From contig DSBX01000158.1 in assembly GCA_011049385.1 (NCBI GenBank), forward strand, positions 1-15,061: DNA of 15,061 bases. Reading direction: 5' to 3'. The notes below the pieces were generated by a model. It ran no database searches. It was not told the DNA's origin and was given only the letters and a program-made list of their open reading frames with translations. Within the stretch, counting starts at the first letter, position 1. Every line of letters starts with the position of its first letter. The position numbers and the translations under genes were made by a program. Shown one piece after another: positions 1 through 6,010 of this stretch. This DNA is from Caldifarciminota bacterium. GTDB lineage: Bacteria > Hydrothermota > Tepidihabitantia > Tepidihabitantales > Tepidihabitantaceae.

Positions 1-70
1 CGGCCTCGGTGAAGACTGGTTCCTGCAACATATAGCCAGTCTACCCGGTAACACTGTCCAAGCAGGCAGG

Positions 71-114
71 TATGACATTTTCGCGTTGTAGTTAGCTATG
101 ACATTATCGCGTTG
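71..114. repeat. Two near-identical 18-bp direct repeats, possible insertion-sequence end or operator
   Basis: TATGACATTTTCGCGTTG (71-88) and TATGACATTATCGCGTTG (97-114) differ at one base and are offset by 26 bp. Part of the motif recurs inverted: TGACATTATCG (99-109) is the exact reverse complement of CGATAATGTCA (171-181), which covers the ATG of the ABC ATPase gene. To the left, a minus-strand frame opens with ATG at 31 (MLQEPVFTEA) and runs off the window. Repeated motifs next to a truncated gene resemble the ends of some insertion sequences (IS21-like elements often carry multiple terminal repeats). Repeats flanking a promoter could equally be operator sites. The sequence alone does not decide. 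Confidence 0.5.
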
Positions 115-138
115 CATCCACATCCGGACCGGCCGTGC

Positions 139-166
139 TTGACAGCATCGGCCAAGCTCATATAAT
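139..166 (+). promoter_or_regulatory. Consensus sigma70-type promoter giving a leaderless mRNA
   Basis: A perfect -35 box TTGACA (139-144) is followed by a 16-bp spacer and a perfect -10 box TATAAT (161-166). Counting the last base of the -10 box as -7, transcription should start near 173, only about 3 nt before the ATG at 176. No Shine-Dalgarno sequence fits upstream of that ATG, so the transcript is inferred to be leaderless. It would drive the ABC ATPase gene and the genes behind it. The -35 box sits in CTTGACAGCATCG, shared exactly with the promoter at 3419-3447. Confidence 0.8.
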
Positions 167-175
167 CGCACGATA

Positions 176-1129
176 ATGTCAACCCTTGATGCGCCGGTTG
201 TCGAGACGCGCCGACTGAATCGGGTCTACCGGTCCGGGTTCGGCGTAAAACTCGTCCCGGCTCTCATTGACCTTGACCTGGAAATCGAGTCGGGTGAGGT
301 TTTCGGGTTCCTCGGCCCCAACGGCGCCGGCAAGACGTCGCTCATCAAGATCCTGATGGGCCTGTCCCGACCGACGTCGGGCGAGGTCACCGTCTTCGGC
401 CGGCCGCCGCGCGACGCGGCGACGAAGAGCCGGGTCGGGTTCCTGCCTGAATCTCCTTACTTCTACGAGTACCTGACCGCCCGCGAGTTCCTGCGGCTGG
501 CGGCCCGGCTGACGAACGTACCGGACGGTGAAGCCGGTGACCGGGCGCAGAGCCTGCTTCGGCTGGTCGGGATGGAAGACGCCGCGGACCTGCAGATGCG
601 CGGCTACTCGCGGGGGATGCTTCAGCGCATCGGGATCGCCCAGGCGCTGATTGCCGACCCGGAGTTCATTGTTCTCGACGAGCCGATGGGCGGGCTGGAC
701 CCGGTCGGACGCAAGGAGTTCCGCGACATCATCTACAACCTGCGCGAGCGGGGCAAGACGGTCTTCTTCTCGACCCACATCCTGTCCGATGTCGAGATGA
801 TCTGCGACCGCGTCGGCATCATCATCGCCGGCCGGCTGGTGAACGTCGGCCGGCTGAGCGAAATCCTGACCCGCGAGGTCGAGTCCTACGAGGTCGCGGT
901 TGACGGTGTCACCGGCAAGTACCGCAAGGCGTTCGAGCGGGTCGGGCGGCAGGTAATCCGCTCGGGCGAGACCCTGCTCGTCACCGTCCGCAACGAGGAG
1001 GAGGTGGACAGGGTGATGGCGATTGCCCGGGAAGCGGGCGCGCGCATCCAGTCGCTGGTGCCGCGGCGGCGGACGCTGGAGGACCACTTCATGCAGTACG
1101 TCCAGAAGCAGGACGAGGGGGTCAGTTGA
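176..1129 (+). CDS. ABC transporter ATP-binding protein, PilH-like
   Basis: This 317-residue protein is the ATPase subunit of an ABC-2 type transporter, acting at the cytoplasmic face of the inner membrane. Visible motifs are Walker A GPNGAGKT (residues 47-54), a divergent signature YSRGM (144-148), Walker B FIVLDEP with catalytic E169, D-loop GLD (173-175) and switch histidine H201. The Q-loop position reads LPES, as in many ABC-2 ATPases. The C-terminal ~90 residues are the accessory domain usual in the family. The ATG is chosen because the ABC fold begins at once after it and the promoter starts transcription just upstream. The stop overlaps the TTG of the permease gene (TTGA, 1126-1129). 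Position beside pilin genes matches pilH in the Myxococcus pilGHI cluster; that role is inferred, as the family also includes many unrelated exporters. Confidence 0.93.
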   Translation: MSTLDAPVVETRRLNRVYRSGFGVKLVPALIDLDLEIESGEVFGFLGPNGAGKTSLIKILMGLSRPTSGEVTVFGRPPRDAATKSRVGFLPESPYFYEYLTAREFLRLAARLTNVPDGEAGDRAQSLLRLVGMEDAADLQMRGYSRGMLQRIGIAQALIADPEFIVLDEPMGGLDPVGRKEFRDIIYNLRERGKTVFFSTHILSDVEMICDRVGIIIAGRLVNVGRLSEILTREVESYEVAVDGVTGKYRKAFERVGRQVIRSGETLLVTVRNEEEVDRVMAIAREAGARIQSLVPRRRTLEDHFMQYVQKQDEGVS

Positions 1130-1893
1130 TCGGCCGCATCCGCGCCATCGCGCTCAATACTTTCCGCGAGGCAATCCGGGACAAGGTGCTGCTGACGCTG
1201 ATTGTCTTCGCGGTGCTGGTCATGGCCAGCGCCAAGGTCATCCAGCCGCTGGCGCTGGGGGAAGAGCAGAAGGTCGTCCAGGACCTTGGCCTTGCCGCGC
1301 TGACCCTTTTCTGCGTGCTCATCGCGGTGCTGGTGGGCGGGCGGCTGGTCTACAAGGAGGTCGAGAAGCGGACGATATACATCGTGCTGGCCAAGCCGGT
1401 CCGGCGCTGGGAGTTCATCGTCGGCAAGTACTTCGGCCTGATGACGGTGCTGGCGGCGAGCGTGGCGGTGATGGGGGCCGCGTTCTACGCCATCCTGCTC
1501 CTGACCGGGGTGCCTTTGTCCGCTTACCCGCTGATTGCGATGGTGATGACGGTGTTCCAGCTTGCCATCCTTACCGCGGTGGCAATTCTTTTCTCGACCT
1601 TCGTCACGCCGATTGCGAGCGCGGTCTTCACCTTTGCGGTCTACTTGGTCGGTCACCTGACCCGGGACCTGCGATTGCTCGCGGCGATGAGTCCCTCGCC
1701 GGTGATCAAGGCTCTCAGTCAGTTTCTCTACTACGTTCTGCCGAACCTGAGCAACTTCAACGTCCGGGGCGAGGTCGTCCACGGCGTCGCGCTCGACCCG
1801 GGTGCGTTGGTGCTGTCGGCGCTCTACGCGCTGGTCTACGCGGCGACGCTGTTGCTGGTGGCGGTGGCGGCGTTCAGCCGAAGGGACTTCTAG
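1126..1893 (+). CDS. ABC-2 type transporter permease, PilI-like
   Basis: This 255-residue, very hydrophobic protein is the membrane subunit partnering the upstream ATPase. About six membrane segments are visible, near residues 20-38, 56-76, 103-127, 133-155, 160-178 and 228-250. The amphipathic N-terminus (RIRAIALNTFREAIRDKVL) is typical of NosY/ABC2_membrane_2 permeases, as is a charged loop ending KPVRRWEFIVGKY. The start is TTG inside the TTGA overlap with the ATPase stop, preceded by a purine-rich GACGAGGGG, so translation is probably coupled. The substrate cannot be read from sequence. In Myxococcus xanthus an ABC pair (PilH/PilI) in the pilus cluster is needed for pili, which suggests an assembly role here by context only. 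Confidence 0.9.
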   Translation: MIGRIRAIALNTFREAIRDKVLLTLIVFAVLVMASAKVIQPLALGEEQKVVQDLGLAALTLFCVLIAVLVGGRLVYKEVEKRTIYIVLAKPVRRWEFIVGKYFGLMTVLAASVAVMGAAFYAILLLTGVPLSAYPLIAMVMTVFQLAILTAVAILFSTFVTPIASAVFTFAVYLVGHLTRDLRLLAAMSPSPVIKALSQFLYYVLPNLSNFNVRGEVVHGVALDPGALVLSALYALVYAATLLLVAVAAFSRRDF

Positions 1894-1894
1894 G

Positions 1895-2791
1895 TTGGTC
1901 GAGGAGTTGACTCCCCGCCCGCCCGGCCCGGTGCGTCCCGGTCCGCTGGTCGGTCTGTTGCCGCTGGTCGTGGTCATCTGGGGCTTCGTGGCGGTGTACC
2001 TGTTGCAGCTGGCCATTGACGCGGGCGGGCAGGCGCGCCAGCGGGAGAAGGCGGTCGAGGAGATGATGTACTTCCCGTCCGGGCGGTTCATGCGGCCGGC
2101 GTCCATCGAGTACCAGGTGCTGGCGGCGGATATCGTCTGGCTGCGGGCGGTGCAGTATTACGGCTACCACCTGATGACCGACCGGAAGTACGAGTGGCTC
2201 GGGCACATCTTCGAGATCCTGACCGAGCTCGACCCGCGCTTCATCGGCGCCTACCACTTCGGTGCACTGACGCTGGCCTGGGACGCGAACAACCCGGACG
2301 AGGCGCTCCAGCTCCTGCGACTGGGAATGAGGCGCAATCCCACCAGCTGGCAACTCCCCTTCGATGCCGGCTTCATCACCTACATGCTGACCCGCGACTA
2401 CGAGATGGCGGCGCGGTACTTCCGGATTGCCGCGGAGCTGCCCGGGGCCTGGCACGTCACGCAACGCTGGGCCGCGGTCGCGGCGGGCCGGGCGGGAAGT
2501 TTCGAGGTTGCGCGGGATATGTGGCTGGAGATCTACCAGGGCACCGAAAACCGGAGGATTCGCGAGTTGGCGGTGCGGCAGTTACGGGCGGTGAAGGTCA
2601 GCCAGGATACGGCCCGGCTCCAGGAAGCGGTCAATCGGTTCCGGGAGGACCGCGGCCGCCTGCCGGTTGGGCTTGCCGAGTTGGTTCGAGCCGGCTATAC
2701 TGTCTCGTTACCGGAAGAGCCCTATGGTGGACGTTACTACCTGGAGGCCGACCGGGTCCGGAGTTCGACCCCGGCCCGGGAGCGGGACTAG
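1895..2791 (+). CDS. Membrane-anchored TPR-like protein with a pilin-like C-terminal module, PilG-like
   Basis: A 298-residue protein with a Pro-rich cytoplasmic start, one membrane segment (about residues 19-41) and a probably periplasmic remainder. Residues ~70-230 are helical and TPR-like, with pairs such as WLGHIFEILTELDPRF, DEALQLLRLGMRRNP and YEMAARYFRIAAELPG. The last ~55 residues (AVNRFREDRGRLPVGLAELV then GGRYYL) resemble the globular end of GspG-type pilins. The TTG at 1895 is chosen because it begins one base after the permease stop; an in-frame ATG at 1802 lies deep inside the permease gene and would add an implausible Arg/Trp-rich tail. TTG at 1907 is possible. Its place after the ABC pair and before a pilin suggests the third member of a PilGHI-like set. 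No enzymatic motif is seen. Confidence 0.82.
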   Translation: MVEELTPRPPGPVRPGPLVGLLPLVVVIWGFVAVYLLQLAIDAGGQARQREKAVEEMMYFPSGRFMRPASIEYQVLAADIVWLRAVQYYGYHLMTDRKYEWLGHIFEILTELDPRFIGAYHFGALTLAWDANNPDEALQLLRLGMRRNPTSWQLPFDAGFITYMLTRDYEMAARYFRIAAELPGAWHVTQRWAAVAAGRAGSFEVARDMWLEIYQGTENRRIRELAVRQLRAVKVSQDTARLQEAVNRFREDRGRLPVGLAELVRAGYTVSLPEEPYGGRYYLEADRVRSSTPARERD

Positions 2792-2860
2792 CCGAGGAGG
2801 CGTGATTGATGGTTTCGTGGTCGAGATGAAACGCCCGGGACAGAACTGAGGAGAAAAACT

Positions 2861-3394
2861 ATGCGGAGCGAAAGAGGGTTCACAATCGTCGAGTTGCTGG
2901 TTGTCATCCTGATTATCGGGATACTGATGGCGATGATGATGCCGAACATGCGCGGCGCCCGCGAGCAGGCCCGCCAGGCCGCAATGAAGATGAACTGCCA
3001 CAACGTCCAGGTGGTTATCGAAGCGTTCCACATGGAGCAGGGCTACTACGCCGATGATTTCTACGAGGACGAGTACGGCGCTTACTTCCCCGGTGGGCAG
3101 CTTGACGAGGAGTCCGGGCGACTGCCGACCAACCCCTGGACCGGTCAGGAAATGGACCCGGACGACTTCGAGGTCGAGTTCTACGACAACGACGGCGACC
3201 ACGCCAATACCCTCGAGTACGGCCCGAACGACGTCTACGGTTACTATCCGGGCCAGATTATCTATCTGACCTACGACCCGCCCGGGGTGGTCACGCCGAC
3301 GCAGTATGGCCTGGTCGGTATCCAGAGCGCGGGCATTTCACTGCGGTCGTTTGACGCGGAGGGTGAAGTCGCCATCTTCGTGCTTCATAACTGA
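2861..3394 (+). CDS. Type IV pilin / GspG-like prepilin, candidate major pilin
   Basis: A 177-residue prepilin. The leader MRSERG is followed by mature FTIVELLVVILIIGIL, with PilD cleavage expected between G6 and F7 and the conserved glutamate at mature position 5 (E11). After the hydrophobic helix come a long amphipathic stretch and a GspG-like globular domain containing LPTNPWTGQEM (about residues 87-97). The domain is strongly acidic, with an Asp-rich loop DNDGDHAN at 109-116 that looks like a calcium-binding loop. A clear ribosome binding site (TGAGGAGAAA) precedes the ATG. It is the best candidate for the major subunit because it has its own strong ribosome site, a canonical cleavage site and no accessory domain, but a minor pseudopilin role cannot be excluded. 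Confidence 0.9.
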   Translation: MRSERGFTIVELLVVILIIGILMAMMMPNMRGAREQARQAAMKMNCHNVQVVIEAFHMEQGYYADDFYEDEYGAYFPGGQLDEESGRLPTNPWTGQEMDPDDFEVEFYDNDGDHANTLEYGPNDVYGYYPGQIIYLTYDPPGVVTPTQYGLVGIQSAGISLRSFDAEGEVAIFVLHN

Positions 3395-3418
3395 TCAATG
3401 ATAACCTGTCATCCACGC

Positions 3419-3447
3419 TTGACAGCATCGAAAGGGGCTTCTAGAAT
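3419..3447 (+). promoter_or_regulatory. Strong internal promoter for the pseudopilin-pil operon, leaderless
   Basis: TTGACA (3419-3424), a 17-bp spacer and TAGAAT (3442-3447) form a near-perfect sigma70-type promoter in the 60-bp gap after the first pilin gene. Expected start is about 3454, immediately before ATG 3455, so the message would be leaderless. The -35 region shares CTTGACAGCATCG with the promoter at 139-166. A 6-bp inverted repeat, CTGTCA (3406-3411) and TGACAG (3420-3425), overlaps the -35 box and could be an operator. The promoter separates the major-pilin transcript from the assembly genes. Confidence 0.75.
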
Positions 3448-3454
3448 CTGGCGT

Positions 3455-3997
3455 ATGAGACCAAGTGCCGGTCGCAACCACGGGTGGAGCCTGGTCGAGT
3501 TACTGGTCGTCATCTCGATTCTCGGTATTCTCATCGCTTTCTTCGTCCCGCCGATCGTCAGCCGCATCACCACCCACGCGCGCACCGTAGCCGTCCGGCA
3601 GGAACTGCAGGTTCTGCGCGAGGCAATTGTCGGCAACCCCGACGTGACGGTCGGGGGCGAGCTGGTGGCGACCGGGTTCAAGAACGATGTCGGCCGACTG
3701 CCCCGGCACCTGGTCGAACTGGCGACGCGCAATCCTTTCGAGGACATCTACGCCCCGGTTCAGTACGTCGGCAAGGAGACCCTGCCGGGCTGGAACCCCT
3801 ACAGCAAGCGCGGCTGGAACGGCCCCTACATCCGCGAGGACGGCAAGCTCAGCTACACCGAGGACATCTGGGGCGTGCCCTACCGGTTCTGGGTTGACGG
3901 CTCCGACACCATCGGCCTCGAGAGTGCGGGCCCGGACGGGCTCTTCTTCGGACAGCCCGGGGCGGTGGTGGATGACGACATAAGGATAAGGTTCTAG
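3455..3997 (+). CDS. GspG-like pseudopilin 1 of a three-gene paralogous set
   Basis: A 180-residue prepilin starting MRPSAGRNHG, with cleavage expected after G10 and mature N-terminus WSLVELLVVISILG; glutamate 5 of the mature protein is E15. Tryptophan instead of phenylalanine at mature position 1 is unusual. The globular part shares a pattern with the next two genes: GNPD (60-63), NDVGRLP (77-83), GPYIR (123-127) and DIWGVPY (137-143). DIWGVPY is like the DPWGNPY motif of GspG, and an ESAGPDG segment (156-162) is also GspG-like. ATG 3455 is preferred over in-frame ATG 3398 because it lies right at the promoter start point and gives a normal 10-residue leader. It probably forms part of a pilus tip or priming complex. 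Confidence 0.88.
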   Translation: MRPSAGRNHGWSLVELLVVISILGILIAFFVPPIVSRITTHARTVAVRQELQVLREAIVGNPDVTVGGELVATGFKNDVGRLPRHLVELATRNPFEDIYAPVQYVGKETLPGWNPYSKRGWNGPYIREDGKLSYTEDIWGVPYRFWVDGSDTIGLESAGPDGLFFGQPGAVVDDDIRIRF

Positions 3998-3999
3998 AT

Positions 4000-4803
4000 A
4001 TGAACACGCGCAGGATATCCCGGGGTGTCACCCTGCTGGAACTGCTGGTGGTGATGATGGTGCTGAGCCTGATTCTCACCGCGGCGGTCAAGACCTGGGA
4101 CGTCACGCTCGAGCGCAGTCGTTTCGAGACGACCCGGCGCAAGCTCAACCAGATTTCCGAGGTCATCGTCGGCAACCCGGATTACATCGTCAGCGGCAAC
4201 CGGGTTGACTTCGGCTATGTCGGTGACGTCGGCGCCCTGCCCCAGGTACTGGACGACCTGGTCCGGCGGCCGGTCGGCTTCCCGGAAAGCGGGACCTGGC
4301 GCGGGCCTTACATCCGCTCGACTTTCAGCGAGTCGCCGACCGGGTATCGAACCGACGGTTGGGGCGATTCGCTCATATACAACACGGACAGCCTCTTCCT
4401 CCGCAGTTACGGCGGCCGGGGCCTGGTCGAGCAGGACCGCTGGCTGACGCGGACGCTCGGCTACACCCGCGATGCCCTGCTCAACAACACCGTTTCGGGT
4501 GTGGTGCTCGACGTGCGCGGCATTCCGCCGCCCAACGAGATCTTCAACGGCGTGGATGTCCGGGTCGAGTTCAGCGGGCCCCAGGGCGGTCTGATGCAGG
4601 ACTTCCCGGTCTTCCTGCTGAACGACGGCCAGTTCGAGATCACCAACGTGCCGCAGGGGAATCTCCACGAACTCCGGGCCGTTTTCAAGTTTGTCCGCCC
4701 GCCGCTGGACTCGGTTGAAGCCAGGAAGACGATCACGGTTTATCCCGGCCGGGGCGCGCGGGATATCCAACTGCGGTTGAACACGGATTGGACGGCGCCA
4801 TGA
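4000..4803 (+). CDS. Pseudopilin 2 with a C-terminal beta domain
   Basis: A 267-residue prepilin. The leader MNTRRISRG precedes mature VTLLELLVVMMVLSL, with cleavage after G9 and glutamate at mature position 5 (E14). Residues 58-122 repeat the family pattern: GNPD, RVDFGYVGDVGALP, GPYIR and GWGDS. After about residue 165 a second domain begins (VSGVVLDVRGIPPP), with a turn LNDGQFEITNVPQG (207-220) typical of carboxypeptidase-regulatory-like or transthyretin-like beta sandwiches. The ribosome site AAGGATAAGG sits about 8 nt before the ATG, and the gene starts 2 nt after the previous stop. Likely a minor pilin whose extra domain is displayed at the tip or binds a partner; that is inference. Confidence 0.88.
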   Translation: MNTRRISRGVTLLELLVVMMVLSLILTAAVKTWDVTLERSRFETTRRKLNQISEVIVGNPDYIVSGNRVDFGYVGDVGALPQVLDDLVRRPVGFPESGTWRGPYIRSTFSESPTGYRTDGWGDSLIYNTDSLFLRSYGGRGLVEQDRWLTRTLGYTRDALLNNTVSGVVLDVRGIPPPNEIFNGVDVRVEFSGPQGGLMQDFPVFLLNDGQFEITNVPQGNLHELRAVFKFVRPPLDSVEARKTITVYPGRGARDIQLRLNTDWTAP

Positions 4804-5984
4804 CGACAGGCACTTGCAGGCTTGACCCGCATCGGGTGCGCAGACCCGGGATTTCGGCCGGTGTCACGCTGATGGAACTGCTGGTTGTCCTGCTCATCAT
4901 CGGCGTGCTCGGCACGGTGGCGGTCCGGACGATTGAGGCCACCCGGGGCCGGGCCCTGTTCGACCAGACCGCGGCGGAGATGCAGGAGCTGGTCTACGGG
5001 ATAACCGGCAACCCGGACATCATCCTCGACGGCCGCCGCATTGACTTCGGCTACTACGGGGACCTGGGCGAACTGCCGCAGGACCTCCGCGACCTGGTCA
5101 CCAACCCCGGCAACCCGCTCTGGCAGGGGCCGTACCTGCGGCGCGACTTCCTCGGTGACAGCATCGGCTACCTCTCCGACGCCTGGGGCAACCCTTACAC
5201 CTACGACCAAGCCACCGGCGTGATATCCACCATCGGCGACGGCAAGCACCCGATGACGGTGCGGGTCGTGGATACCCTGCCCCACCTGACCGGCAACAGC
5301 ATCGTCGGCACGATTTCGGATGTGGACAACAATCCGCCCGGTGAGTTCACCTCGCCGGTCGTCCGTCTCTATCTGAGCGGCGGCGCGCAGGTCATCGCTG
5401 ACGTGGACGAGGGCGGCTACTACTCCTTCAACGGCGTGCCCATCGGTACGCACCGGCTCGTCGCCTACCAGCTTTACGATTCGATTACCCGCTGGGTCTC
5501 GGTCGCACCCCGCAGTCGCAATGTCGTGGACTTCCGGTTCAGCAAGCCCTTCCGCGATTTCCTGCGGATGGTCGGCGAACCGGTGGTGGACTGGGATTCG
5601 CTCTCGGCCGGGTTCAAGATTACGATAGTCAATACCCACGAGCTTGAGGTGCCGGTGCGCAGTATCACTCTCATCCGGTTCGAGAAGGACACTGCCTACT
5701 TCCGTGCGCTGACCTGGAACGGGGTCATGTTGCCCAACTATCCTGTTCCCGATGGCGAACCGGGCTTCAAGCAGGGCGACACGATGCATCTGGACCGTCT
5801 GAACCCATTGTACGAACGGACCATTCAGGGCAACATGTCCGAGCAGGTATCGCTCGGCTTTGCGGATTGCCGGGACAGCCTGCTTGGCGGCGGCAACCCT
5901 GTCCCGCCTTACAGCGTGAACGTTCGCCTCAGATTCAGTGAAGGCTCGGAAATCAGCTTCACCTTACCTGACAGCATGCCGTAG
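4800..5984 (+). CDS. Pseudopilin 3, large, with two C-terminal beta domains
   Basis: A 394-residue prepilin, more than twice normal pseudopilin length. A long 21-residue leader (MTTGTCRLDPHRVRRPGISAG) precedes mature VTLMELLVVLLIIG, with glutamate 5 at E26. Residues 70-133 carry the family pattern (GNPD, RIDFGYYGDLGELP, GPYLR, AWGNPY). A carboxypeptidase-regulatory-like domain follows (about 166-248; TISDVDNNPPG, then YYSFNGVPIGTHRL). A second beta domain comes after it (about 268-390; FKITIVNTHELEVPVRSITL), of no family I recognise. ATG 4800 overlaps the preceding stop as ATGA; an in-frame TTG at 4788 would lengthen the leader further. Size suggests a tip component like GspK or PilX-class large minor pilins, but it lacks recognisable homology to them. 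Confidence 0.87.
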   Translation: MTTGTCRLDPHRVRRPGISAGVTLMELLVVLLIIGVLGTVAVRTIEATRGRALFDQTAAEMQELVYGITGNPDIILDGRRIDFGYYGDLGELPQDLRDLVTNPGNPLWQGPYLRRDFLGDSIGYLSDAWGNPYTYDQATGVISTIGDGKHPMTVRVVDTLPHLTGNSIVGTISDVDNNPPGEFTSPVVRLYLSGGAQVIADVDEGGYYSFNGVPIGTHRLVAYQLYDSITRWVSVAPRSRNVVDFRFSKPFRDFLRMVGEPVVDWDSLSAGFKITIVNTHELEVPVRSITLIRFEKDTAYFRALTWNGVMLPNYPVPDGEPGFKQGDTMHLDRLNPLYERTIQGNMSEQVSLGFADCRDSLLGGGNPVPPYSVNVRLRFSEGSEISFTLPDSMP

Positions 5985-6010
5985 CTGACGACTGACATAA
6001 GGAGGAGTAT

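Noticed and set aside
886..2106. A 406-codon open frame on the minus strand opposite the ABC ATPase, permease and TPR genes.
   Set aside because: Its product is rich in His, Arg and Gln with no fold pattern, the usual result of reading the complement of a high-GC gene; the plus-strand genes have clear motifs.
2794..2849. GAGGAGG (2794-2800) followed by tiny frames (GTG 2802, 15 codons; ATG 2809, 6 codons) before the pilin gene.
   Set aside because: A leader peptide is possible, but the pilin has its own ribosome site and nothing in the short peptides supports a role.
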